A stretch of 64,000 nt of DNA, from contig NC_086248.1 in NCBI RefSeq assembly GCF_021018805.1, positions 56,921,485-56,985,484 of the forward strand, in the 5' to 3' direction. Shown piece after piece: positions 24,895-37,000 of the stretch. The notes below the pieces were generated by a model. It ran no database searches. It was not told the origin of the DNA and was given only the letters and a program-made list of their open reading frames with translations. Each line of letters opens with the position of its first letter. Within the stretch, counting starts at the first letter, position 1. The stretch is from Prinia subflava (Eukaryota; Chordata; Aves; Passeriformes; Cisticolidae). Made by a program: the position numbers and the translations under genes.

Positions 24895-25686
24895 GTGTAA
24901 CTACCTGATTTGATAAACAAATTTTGAACAAAGACTGGGGGAGCTGCAGTTCAGAGTACTCTGCTTGTTCAGTGGTCTATTGGTAGTCAGCACTGCTGTA
25001 CAGGTTTCAGCTAATTCTCATTTTCCATTCTAAAGGTTAAGAGAACTGTGCAGGCAATGTGCTTAGCCTGTGGGATGGGAGTGCCTCCTGTTGCTCAAAA
25101 ATGATTCATCAGAATTATTAGCAGTATTATTTAGGTATCTAGTTCAGGTACTCATATTGCCCCATTATTGTGTCTCAATCTGTCTGTCTCTCTTTTTTAA
25201 TAAAGTATTTATGTGGCTCTCAAACACTCGAGAACAGCTTGAAGAGAGCAAGCTGTGTGGAAATAACAAGCTAACATCTATGAGTCACCCTGAGACTATG
25301 CTGAATGTTCTCAGACACTGCCTTAAACTTTTAAGGCAATAACAATCCAAAGAGGTGCCTCTTAAAGAGGTGCTCTGAGTACGTCACCAGCTGCACACAC
25401 CTCTACCTCCAGCTGTCCAGGGCAATTGCCATGGCTGGCTACCACACACACAGCGACTGCAAGGCTGCCTCTGATGTGCTGTGCCATCTTTCAAGTAATG
25501 CCCAGCCATTCCTCAAATAGTGCCAAGTACCAACAAAAACCAGCGGCCTTTCAGCTTAGAAACATCCTTTTCTAAATGCTGTGTCACAAGATTAACATAC
25601 ATTTTCAGGATCTCAAAAAAGCAACAGGCATACTCTGAATGGTATGAATACATCATTCTTACTACAATATTAATGTCTCTTTATTT

Positions 25687-25781
25687 TCAGGCAGGATGGA
25701 AACTAGCTAATTCTTGCACTGGAACAGGTGTGGGGCTATAGCTATGTTCTGAGGATTTGGTCTTTTTGGGAGGCAGATCAT
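25687..25781 (-). CDS. AHI1: Possible alternative AHI1 terminal exon before the SH3 exons
   Basis: A very strong acceptor (GTTTCTTTTTCTCACAG) precedes a 95-nt frame needing one base from the previous exon. Exon 50118-50235 ends with one base (G), so G+AT gives Asp. The product begins DDLPPKKTKSSEHSYSPTPV and ends FHPA-stop (TGA at 25687-25689). AATAAA on the minus strand (25680-25685) follows directly, so this could be a terminal exon producing AHI1 without the SH3 domain; SH3-less AHI1 isoforms are known in mammals. Splicing from exon 28838-28896 (phase 0) would use another frame that also ends soon. The plus strand offers a competing exon (acceptor TTATTTTCAG, donor ATCT|GTGAGA, 25691-25783), but its frames are closed by stops. 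Confidence 0.4.
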
Positions 25782-28700
25782 CTGTGAGAAAAAGAAACAA
25801 AATGCTTGCTGAAAAAGTGTGCCATGTCACACTGATTGTGGTTGAACAAAGCTGTTAGGAGCTTTCAGCATTAAGGAATATCCTCAGATATACAAATCCA
25901 TCAGTTGATGCAGAGTTCCAGTCTATGGAGTATCACACTGGTTATCCATGACTAACCCACTTAGATACCCTTGACATTTCTACTCAAAACCAAACAAAAA
26001 TGTTTCAAGACGCTGATACAAAAGAGAACATTGCAAGTGAAAGTGTTATATCAAGTTTTATTGATTCCTGATAATAGCCTTAATTAAAATGTTTATGGCT
26101 TCTTTTTAATGGGTCAGTTTCAGTGATTGCTGAAATGGAGATTTTGTTTTTTTGATGCAGATGTATAGTGGCCAACAGGATTTGGGCATTAGATAGCAAT
26201 CATTCCCTACAGAGGGGGAGCACTGCTTTTTCTGTAAAAATCTCAGCATTTCATGTCTACTACTGAACCAATATACTTCAACTACCACAATATCAAAATT
26301 TAAAGAGAAAAAGAGTAAAGTCTAATGATTCATATAGTTTCATATGCTTCTTCCTTATTTGTAAACACATTCTTCATTGCAACAGAAAAAAAACCATACA
26401 GATTAAATCCCACTTCTAATTAACCATTAACTCTTAATAGCAACACTTGGAAAATAAGCTTTTCTGAGATTAATTTTAGGCAGACCCTACACATACCAAG
26501 ATGAACCCCAGTGTGTATGCACACAGGGCCAAAGCCACCCTCCCTCCTTTTCCCATCAGTGACAGACTCAGGGACATGAAGAAGGTCAAACATCTATTTT
26601 CTGGATGCTTCACAGTAGCACTGCTTCCCTCCCCTCTAGTCCCCCATACCTATCTGACACATTGTGAGAAAAACTGGGAACATTACTTATGGAAACACTG
26701 CAGAAAAGACACAAAGAATGTGTGTTACACCTTCTCTTGTCTGTCCAGTTAATATGTGCCTCAGTGTGAAATAGGCAACATTCTGAGGCTGTCACCTTTT
26801 GCACATTTCTTTTGTTGCTGTCTTTGGTTTTTGGTGGTTTCTTGATTATTTTTTTTTAAGGAGAAAAAACAACAAATTAATTTGCAGAGCCTGATTGAAA
26901 AGTTATTATGCAAAATATTTTAAAATTCTACAGAAATAATCTGAGATTTTACTGTTGCTTGATTGTCTTTTTTCTTCCTTAGGATCCTAAAGGTTAGAGA
27001 TTTACTTAATTGTCTCCTCACCTAAGAATGCTATGCAATCTCTTTGCTCCAGTAAATTAAATTTTAAATTAAATGCTATGTAAGATGAGACTTAGAAGAA
27101 AACAGCTGGATACTGTTAGCACTTCTGTATTCTGTTCTCATTCTCTGGTCCTAGCTCAGGACAACTAACTACAAATTTTGTCTATGGGAAACAGAAATAC
27201 AAATACTCGTATTAATAGCTAAATTAAAATTATGTTAAAAGTATCAATTGGTAAGAATGATAAACTCTTCTTCAGTCATAATTAATCTGTCTGTAGACAC
27301 TGTAAAGTTACTTCCTCAGGCTTCAGATGACTACAATCCTGATTTGATTACAGCTCTTCAATATTTAATAAGCATGGGAATCTATAATTTGCCTAGAGAA
27401 AGAAAGGACCAAAGCTGCACCAGGCTGCATTTTATTGAAACGTGCAATGTACAAACAGAAATCAGAAATGCAAACACAGCTGCTGCAGTAAAACCTACAG
27501 GGACTTTAAAAAAGAGAGAGAAAAGAAAAAAGGGAAAAAGATCAATTCAAAAGCATGTGAAATACTCCAACTCTTGAAATGAAACCTCTTTAACTATTTT
27601 GACATTTACAAAAATGGTAGGTTTTGATATTAATTACTTGGTTGACCTGCACTTCTATATATTAATGCGTTTATAATAGAAGAAGTAAAAAATATATTCA
27701 AAACCTTAATTTAGCTCTCTCAGAAAAAACTATTTTAAATTAGCTGCTACCTAGTATTTCACAAACGGTCCTGCAAATGTTTATCAAGCTTGCTGTGGTG
27801 GAGAACACTACAGTATTGGCTGAACAATATATTTTTCCCTAAAAAATTATATATTGATGGCTAAAAATTTGAAAACATGAAAACAGGAATCATTTAGCAA
27901 CTAACACAACACCAAAGTAAAACCATGCTTTCAAAATTTCTTAGTGAATCTTATGTATCTTACAAGATTTCCACAACTGTCTTAACAGGTTCATTTAAAA
28001 AAGGTAGGCCCAAAAATCCAAATAAAATTCCAAACTGAAACTGTAAAACAGATATAAATTGCCCAAGTTAATTTATGTCCATTTATCACATTTCTCTCAA
28101 GAATTAAAATTAGTGCAACTACAGCAGAATGTTAAACCATGGCATTCTGTCCATGGGAACAGGAGGATTAACATCTCCAGTACGACAGGCCCAGCTTCAG
28201 TACACTTGGTATTCAGAAGCACCACTTGTTCTTTCTTCACTAGTTTCTCCATAAATTTTATGTTTAATATAGGTTGATCAAATCTATAGCTGCAATTAAT
28301 GGCATTTACAGATTTTGTTAGATTTTTATTATGGTGATCAGGAAATCAGAAATAAAGAAAGGAACAAACATAATTAGGAGAAGCTTACAATCAATATTTA
28401 GAAGATAAGCCACTAAGTAAACAGGGGATTGCCGTGATTTAATTTGTTACAAAAAGATGAAGTAAACAATGAAAACATGGTGCTGCAATGAGAATTTCAT
28501 TCCAAGTTATTGTCTCAGCTTTTCTCTCAGCTACTCATGTCTGTTATCTCAGTAAAAACAAAAACAATGGGAGTGTGACTGTATTTTATTTATTTCTAAA
28601 CAACAAAAATTAAATCATGAAAAAATATAAAGCTTTTGATTTGCAGATATCTGATCTCGCTACCAGCTGGTCACAGCATAAGTTAATTTGGCCATGTAGA

Positions 28701-28837
28701 CTACTGGTTTGAAGAAACCTCTTTTTTGAATAAAGACAGGATAAAAAAAACCACCTCGCTACAATGAGAACTTGTGAATAATGACATTTTATAGTTAAAC
28801 ATCAATTTAAAAAAAATGCAAAGAGAGAATTCCTTAC

Positions 28838-28896
28838 CTTCTGTAGTCTACCCAATAGTGCTTGACTAAGAGGATTTCCTACTGGGCTGAAGCACC
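28838..28896 (-). CDS. AHI1: AHI1 linker exon (59 nt)
   Basis: The acceptor is CTTTTCTTTTCACAG and the donor AAG|GTAAGG. The frame takes one base (G) from exon 50118-50235 to make Gly and then encodes CFSPVGNPLSQALLGRLQK, ending in phase 0, which fits exon 23431-23496. The stretch lies in the serine/proline-rich linker between the WD40 repeats and the SH3 domain. In human AHI1 a similar-length linker is present but diverged. Both neighbouring junctions agree in phase and the splice signals are good. Confidence 0.75.
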
Positions 28897-31800
28897 CTGT
28901 GAAAAGAAAAGGCTGTGAATTTTCTGCTTGTTATCCTTTTCCATCGAATAAACCATTTTATTTTAAAATCATTATGTTAGCAGGGTATGTTTGACAAAAT
29001 TCTAATGAAAAGCAGCAGCATCTTTCAGTCACAACTATGCATCCTTCAGTCAGGAACAGTTGGAGGGTTTATTTAACTAACAGACCTGACACAAGGTTAA
29101 CTAATCCAATATTTCCATTCAAATGATTTGGAGAAGTAGCTCAAGCTATGTCCACATGCCACCTCGTGCTCAAAGCTGACACTATTATCTAGGCCGTATT
29201 GCTTTTCTCTTCATTGAATTTCCAAGTAATGCATACAAAGTTTTCCAACAGAAATGATCACAAAAACTCACAAAGGAATTACTTCCTTATTTTATCTAAA
29301 GAATAACTATTCCTATTCAGTAGTCCCCTTTGATCATCTGAGTTCCTATCACAACACATCTTGCTGTTTATTTTATTCACTCTCTACATAGCACACTTGA
29401 ACAAGTACTTGTAAATTCTTTTCTTTTCAGACTATTATGTTAACTACTAAGCTCAGGAAAATCCTTTCATCATCTATGGATTTATCTTTTTGTTATTGGT
29501 CTCCTCAGCTGTATACTTAAGAAAACATCTTAAAAAGAAAAGATACAAAAAAATCTGAAAATCGTTGAACATGACAGTGAAAAACGCCACCGCTTCACTG
29601 GAGAACAGTTTCTTAAGTACAGAAATGCCAGGCAACACAGAGTTAAGCTCACTGGATTTTCTCTGTGAGACATTAGCTTTGAAACAAGTTTTGTTTTTGA
29701 AGAAAATAAGTTCTGAAAACTCATTTTCATTTGCCACACCAAAAACCTGCTTTTGAGGAGTCTAGTATCTGAATAAAGAGGACTTTTCAGATTCACGTTC
29801 CCATGTACTGGCAGAGCTCCACAAGGAAACCTGCACAACTCCACCTACAGTATACTTTCTAAAGCCTAGTGGTTTTCACTTTCACAGGAGATTTACTCAT
29901 AAATGTTTAATCATTAAGATATTTAGATATTTCTAACTAGAATAAAAGCTGCAAGCTCAAATAACTGTAGTTAAACCATGCTCCTGCAAATCTGCACGTG
30001 ACTAATCTCTAACTTGTGAGAAATTCTAAATACATGCAACAATGGATTATTCAGCTTCATGTATGAATTAAAAACATTTTGATCTTAATAATTCCAGAAG
30101 AATCTTGTACAAATTCTGAAATACTTTACTTTGAAACACTTTCTTTGCTTTTATTACTTTTCCACACCTCTTCTAAAAAGAAGAAAGAGATGAGAATGTA
30201 AACCATTTTCTGAATTCAACCCATATTATAGACAGTAGTCCTGAAGGCAACCTTTTTTTAAATAAGCTATTTGCTAAAACATTTGTTCAGCACTAACCAA
30301 AAGGCAGTGGGGATATTACTCCTATTAATATTGTTATCTACACACTCACAAAATGAGAAAACCAGATGCTACAGAGATGATACAACATATGGGTATACTG
30401 TCACATATAAATTGTATCAAGTCTTTGAATAAAAAACAAACAAACTGAAAGCCAATAAAATGTCTGCATGATAAAAATTTTTATTTTTTAGACAGCCAGT
30501 TTGAGCATGGGAGTCTTGTGCCAGCTCACACAAGCCCATACTAAGATAAAAGATATATAAAATACTCGATAAAAACAATTGTTTGTCTGGAAAAATACTC
30601 AAGTTTTAATTAAAAACAACATTAATCTGCATTTTTATCAGTAACATAATTGACCTTCATATTTTTCTAAGGAAAACATGCATTATGTCCAAGTGCTCCA
30701 GTACTGTACATTTCTGCATGTCAGTACTCCTGTGCAGCCTCTATATTCAGCTACTTCTCAGGTGAAAACTCTATGGTGAGACCAGTATTCCCAATTAAGT
30801 CCCAATAAAGGGCAGCGCAGACCTGCTATGCTGCAAGCATAGGACAGAGACAGATGTGTAGCTCAAAGATATAAGGAGTGCTGTACAGAATTCTAGAAGC
30901 TGGCACTGGTTCAGACTCAGCTTTTTCCATGACGAAAGACAAAACAAACAGAAAATTCTTATTACTTTGCTTGAGGTGTAAACAGATCACAGCACACCTG
31001 GGCACAAATACTCTATGATAATGCCTACTGGTCACCCCAAAGTAGACTTGAGTGTTATCTGTTACTTGTTTTTAATTATCAAGCATTCCTTTAGTAGCCC
31101 CTGCATTCAAAAGGGTCATATTAAAAAATACCAAGAAAACAAAACAAATCCAAACCAACAAAAAAACCTGTTCAAACCTTCCTCATTCACAAAACCAAGC
31201 TTCATTCAGAAAGCAAGGGAATATCCATCCCTTCTTCCCCAAATGAAGCAGTAGAATTTTAAAGCGATGTTCCACAGCTACGGGCTTGATATGGTTCCAT
31301 GCTTGATGAAGCATGTAAATGCCATCAAGCAGGTGTGACTAACAGCCTCGGCAGTGCTTGCTTTGGTTCTCTCTCATCCACGCTCTACACGCTTTTCAAC
31401 TACTATATTGAAACTGAGGTCTGCATTCCAGAAGGACATTTCCACTTGATCTAAAAATTAAGTTTACAGGACACCGTGACCTGCTGGCACTCTCACTTAG
31501 TCTGAACTTATAGAAAGGTCATTAAATCCATTGTAAGGTCAAGCCTGAAACACTCCCAACACCCAGCATAATCTAGACTGTTCTACCTTAAGGATGCTTC
31601 AGAATCACTAATGGAGAAGCATTTTTATTGATGCAGATGTTTTACTTGTACTCTCCAACAATCTTCTTTCTTATCTGCTGTCCTCACCTTCAAAATCATA
31701 TGCATCTTGAGAAGCTAATCTTCCCTATGGAAGTCTCAACATTTGAATTACTGCATTTCCTATTACTCTGCATTGATTCTTCAGTGGTTTCCTTTACATG

Positions 31801-33820
31801 GAATTTTACATGAGAAGAACATATTACTTTTAGGAGAACTTACTAGCTGCAAATCAGGCATCTCAAAATGATAGATGTTAATCCTTTACCTCAAATGATC
31901 AGAATTTTCTCATCAACACCATTTAACAGCAGGACAGCTCCTCTTTAGGTCCACATAATCCTATTGTTAAACTTATGTTGTGAGCCTTTCAAAGAACTGG
32001 TTTGAAAAAATCTGTCTGCCTTGAGAGGAGTCTGAAACTCTTGTAGTTTCCTGAAAAATTTGAACAGTGAACTAAAAGTGTATCCTCAGTTCCCCTCTGG
32101 CAATTTGTTCTCTGCCAGTATAACTGCAACTTAACAGGAAAGAAGACAGAAGCCAATCAGTTGTCCCGTCCAAAATGTGTCTGTAATACCAAGTCCCCAG
32201 TTTTATTGCATGCTTTCACTGAAAAGCTGCCCTCTGATAACACATCAGTGTGAGGTGATCAAATTCTAAGTAGCTGGACTGAAAGGCACAAAGTAGATAA
32301 GTTCACTACCAAATAGACTTGACTTATGTATAAATTGATATGACAGCAGCAACAGTGCCCCAGAACAGCACTTGTAATAATTAAGAACACTTCCTTTTAA
32401 ATAACAGCAACTTCAGTGATTTTGTTTTAAACTAATAGCATAAGAGGCAGAATAGGGAATGAAGTCTTTCTAGGCAGTCACATAATTCCACTGTTACCCT
32501 ATGGGACTGTCTATAACCACCCAATGTGAAATATTTTTGTAAAAAAATGCTCTTTTAAAAAAGGTTAAGAGAACATTCATTACAGAAGAACTCCTATTTT
32601 AATGAACTTTTCAAAAGAAGGCTTTTTCTCACTTCCTGAAATGCTCTTGATAAAGTATTTTTAATTATTAAAGGTATTTGAGCATAATAAATCTCTAAGG
32701 ATTTCAGTCACATAGAATCTACATCTAATGAAATAATCTGAAAGTTCATCCTGGAAGAGCCTCAGAAAATCACAAAGCAAAGGACAAATATGTATCTAAG
32801 TAAACTGAAATATGTTAATATTCAGACATTTCTGTGACAAACACCTCTAAAGCATGCAGAGAGAAAAAAATCTTACCCACTCTAGTTATACATTATTCTG
32901 TTTTTAACTTAGTTTTACTTTAGGTTTACACTAATTGCTAATGTCTCAAAACCCACCAAAAATCCTGGAAGACATGAAAATAAACAATGCCTCTAGGAAA
33001 TGGTGTTTCTTATTGCAGACATTCTTATAAATTATATCATGGTCTCTTGCAACACAGTGTAGTTAAAATACACCCAATTAAATAACAAACACTTGAAAAA
33101 AAGGCAAGTCATATATGAATATGTGTAGATCAGCTCATTCATCTTCCTACTCCTCTTCTGTGGCTTTAAAACTGTTTCCAGTAAAGAGAATCATGTTTTC
33201 ATCACAGTCACCTAGTGTAGTATGACCAAAAGTATCACCTTTGTGACCAAAGAATCCTTTAATATGCAATATAATCTCTACTTTAGGTTCCAAAGGTTTC
33301 AAAGGAAAGTTCAGAGATTTTTAAAGTAAAAGCTTTCTGCTATTTCTGCAATTTTATTTTTCAAACTGTATAATGTAAGGGAATTAAGATAATTTTTAAT
33401 GATCTAAATATATATTAATCTTCCCTGAAAGACTTGATCCTCAAACCAATTATGCTCAAATAAATCAAACAGAATTCATTATATAAAATGATGGTTTATA
33501 TATTGGGTAGGAACCTGTTTTCCTTTATTTAAACACAAGATCACAAATACATTTAAAATCCACTACAAACATTTTCAGATGCAGTTCACATAAAATAAAA
33601 GGAGTGGATGAAGTCCTTAACACAAGCATACCTTTTTGTTTTACCAAGAAAGAAGATTTTCCACTAATATCCATTACTTGAGGTGAAAGCCAACTTCCAA
33701 CTCTGTTCAACATAACTTAGTCTAGCATCTATGATTTTGAAGATATTCCAGACAGAACAGGAGAATTGATAGGACCAAAACGTATTGAAAATTGTTTTAG
33801 TGAAGTTTAATCTGTATCAT

Positions 33821-34087
33821 AGTGACACGACAAGAAGAGATGGTTTCAAACTGCATTAGGACAGGTTCAGGTTAGATGTCAGGAAGTATTTCTTCATGGA
33901 AGGGGTTGTTAAGCATTGGAATGAGCTGCACAGGAAGGTATTGGCGTCACCATCCTTGGAAGTGTTCAAGAAACGACTCGATGTGACACTTAGTACCATG
34001 GTCTAGTTGACAAGGTGACTCTTGGTAAAGCTTCAGCTCAGTGACCTTGTAGGCCTTTTCCAACATAAACAATGCTGTGATTCTGTC
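33821..34087 (+). mobile_element. CR1 LINE 3' UTR fragment, plus sense
   Basis: The start GACACGACAAGAAGAGATGG and the following CTTCATGGAAGGGGTTGTTA match the avian CR1 3' UTR (ACACGACAAGAGGAAATGGC and downstream). The fragment ends in the family's tail, here CAATGCTGTGATTCTGTC. It is heavily 5' truncated and diverged. Confidence 0.85.
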
Positions 34088-37000
34088 ATCTTGCAAACCA
34101 CTTAAAATGTATGTGCTTAGGACAGTTCTCACATGCTGTATATACAAAGGTGCTGTGATAGCAACATTACAGAATGCAAAGGTCTTCTACAAACACCCAT
34201 AAGATTCTTGCAGTGTATTTTGCACTGACAGAAGTCTACTCAGTGCCAGCCCATGCCATTACTCGCACTCTCCTTGTCTCCTCCTCACTATTTTCTTCTA
34301 TCAAAGCATCCAGAAAAGGTTGGACTATCTCCTCATTGTCATTCTCATTTTCTAAGTGGGGTTCAAATTTATTAACCTCAAACTATCCACTTAAAACAAA
34401 AACCCCAAATCTATAGGACAAAGAGAATCCCTCTCTGATTACTGTCTCACTTTTCATAAGTTATACAGAGGAGTATCTGTTAATTGATTTTGGTCATTGG
34501 ATATGAGAGCTGTTTACATCCTATATACACGTCAGTAAAATGAGAGACAAAAAACCTCTGGCAACTGTACTGCCAGATGTCACTCCTCCAGTTAGTGGAC
34601 ACTGATCTAGATGGCAGGCATAAAAAACCCCAAATCCCCTCCACCTTGCCCTCTCCAAGTTCAGCTGAACCAAGTGTGCTGATAGGTAGAAAAGCATAAC
34701 TTGTTTTTGTTTACCTTCCCCATCACTATTAATACAATGAAAACTTGTAAACAAACAAAATAATCTTGGGAATTTATGTCAATAGATCAGGCTTTGTTTA
34801 CCGTTCAAAATACTACACTATATAGAAAAGTTTGTACAGAAGGATAAGCTTTCAATGAAAAAGTAAGTAATGTTTACCTTTTCAATCTACTGTTTCCTTA
34901 ATACTGGTATGAAAAAGAGTTATCTAGAAAAAAACCTCTAGAGAGGTACACAATTCAGGACCACACAGTTCCATACATTGTGCTGCAGCTTCTTTAACAC
35001 AGCATGTGATTTCCCAGTGGATGCCCCTGCTGCAGCTACTAGGAGATCCCTGGGTTCCCAAACCACGAGCAAGTCACAGTTTTCCTGAAGTCAGAGCCAC
35101 AACTGCTCTAGTGTGCTTTAACATAGTAGCTTCCAAGGACTAATGCAGTTCTCTCTAGCTAATGCATCTGGTTGTCTGAATCCACAGCTCAAGTGACCAG
35201 GTAGTTTGTCCTTGTAGCAGAGCTAAGTGAATACTGGAGCAGTGGAACAGAGCAAGGCTTAAATTCACACCTGTAGATCCACAGAGAGATATCTTTGCTG
35301 TAATATCAACCAATTTCAATCCTCATATAAGAGACCTCAGAATCAGACAGCACTAACATGAAAACACTATGCTTCTGGCAGTGTCAGATCCCACAACATA
35401 ATTATATCTCCCATCAGCCAAAAGAATGCATCGAGATAGTCATTCAAGGTTAGCCATCACTTTCATTCCTGGTTCAAGGTATACAAAGGCACATACATGT
35501 GTTTACTCTGAGAATAATCCTCCATGAGGAGGACTACAGAGATAGTCTGTCTGTCACTGACTTTGGGTTTCTTTTGAAAACATTTATTCTGAACTTAGGC
35601 ACAATGAAGAGGCAGAATTGGGCCCCTATTTACAAAAAGCATAACGAAATAAAAACTATTGCATCACAAAAACAATTAAAAAATCCAACTTTTTAATTAG
35701 AGATTAAAATCAAATACATTTAGCAGCCTACACACCCAGCTAATTATTTCTGAGTAATCTTATCAAACCATCATCTTACATTTTTCTTGCAAATGTTAAG
35801 TTTCTACAGTACCATATATAAACAATGCAAGTAGTAGCACGTGTCCCAAGCATTCATTTGAAGTAAAGAACACTTATTGAATTCACGCTAATCAGGAACG
35901 TGGTAATTTACAACTTCTAACATTACATCACAATGGCAGTAGATATCACTGAAAATGAGCAGAGGTTATAGTATCCAGTTGTTTCTTTCTACAACTTAGA
36001 GTACAGAAAGTGATTCTACAGCAAACATCAATAAGCCCGCAGAGATACCATCAGCTTTCTGAAATCAGATTGGCAGCATTATTTACAAGCTTTAGATAGC
36101 AGATAAAAAAGATGTAAGGAAAATACAGACTATGACGCATTCTTTGTATTAATAAGGGTTATTTTTCTTCTAGTGCTGCAGATATCCTGAGAAAGTCATT
36201 ATTAGCTTTGCTAAGCTCACTTGGACTATTTAAAAGCAAACAAACTAAAATAAAATAGAGAAGAAACTTATTTTGTATTCTATTACATGCAGTTTGTGGT
36301 GCTCCCTATCAAAATATGCTTCATGAAATATAAAACCTGGAGGCCCTTGGAGCTGTAGATGCCCAACATTGAAGTAGCAACCTTCACTTTTGGGTTTAGT
36401 AGCATTTTTGTTTCTGCTGTAACTTACCCTTTCTGAATCACAGGAAATGGAGTTCTTAAGCACGATTTATGATTATCTCCTTTCTAAAGATATGTAGGAC
36501 AGTTAAATTTTATTTATTAATACAGATAATTCCTACGTGATAGTTAAATAGGATTTAACTATCTGCAACTCTCAGTCAAGTCTCTTATGGCCTCATGACT
36601 CTACTCGTGTCTTTAAAAAAACATAGTTAACTACGAATAAAAGACAAAGAATGAAAATTATGCAAGGAAGGAAAACAAAGTAACTTTTTCGCATGGTTCT
36701 TCCCACAACAGGAATTCAGCATTGGCTAGTTACTCACAGTTACTTAAATCAAATTAGCTTGGCTTTCTACAAGTGGAAAGCTGTAAGAAAATATGCTTAG
36801 AATACCACAAATATCTTTCAAAATCAGCCATTAACACATTTTTGCAATGCCAAGTCTTGTCGACTAAGTAAAAACAAGCACTTACTACATAAACTACTGA
36901 ATTTCTACATTACCCAGTAAGCTGCACAATGTCAAATCACATCTTGACTGGAAAAAAATCTAAAAAAAAATCAAATCTTGTAACTGCTTAAAGAACTTAT

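Larger units (their letters stand above)
23497..28837 (-). other. AHI1 intron
   Basis: About 5.3 kb holding a long A run with an AAAG microsatellite (24815-24894), a somewhat GC-richer segment near 25360-25510 and the exon-like module at 25687-25781. No recognised transposon. Confidence 0.6.
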
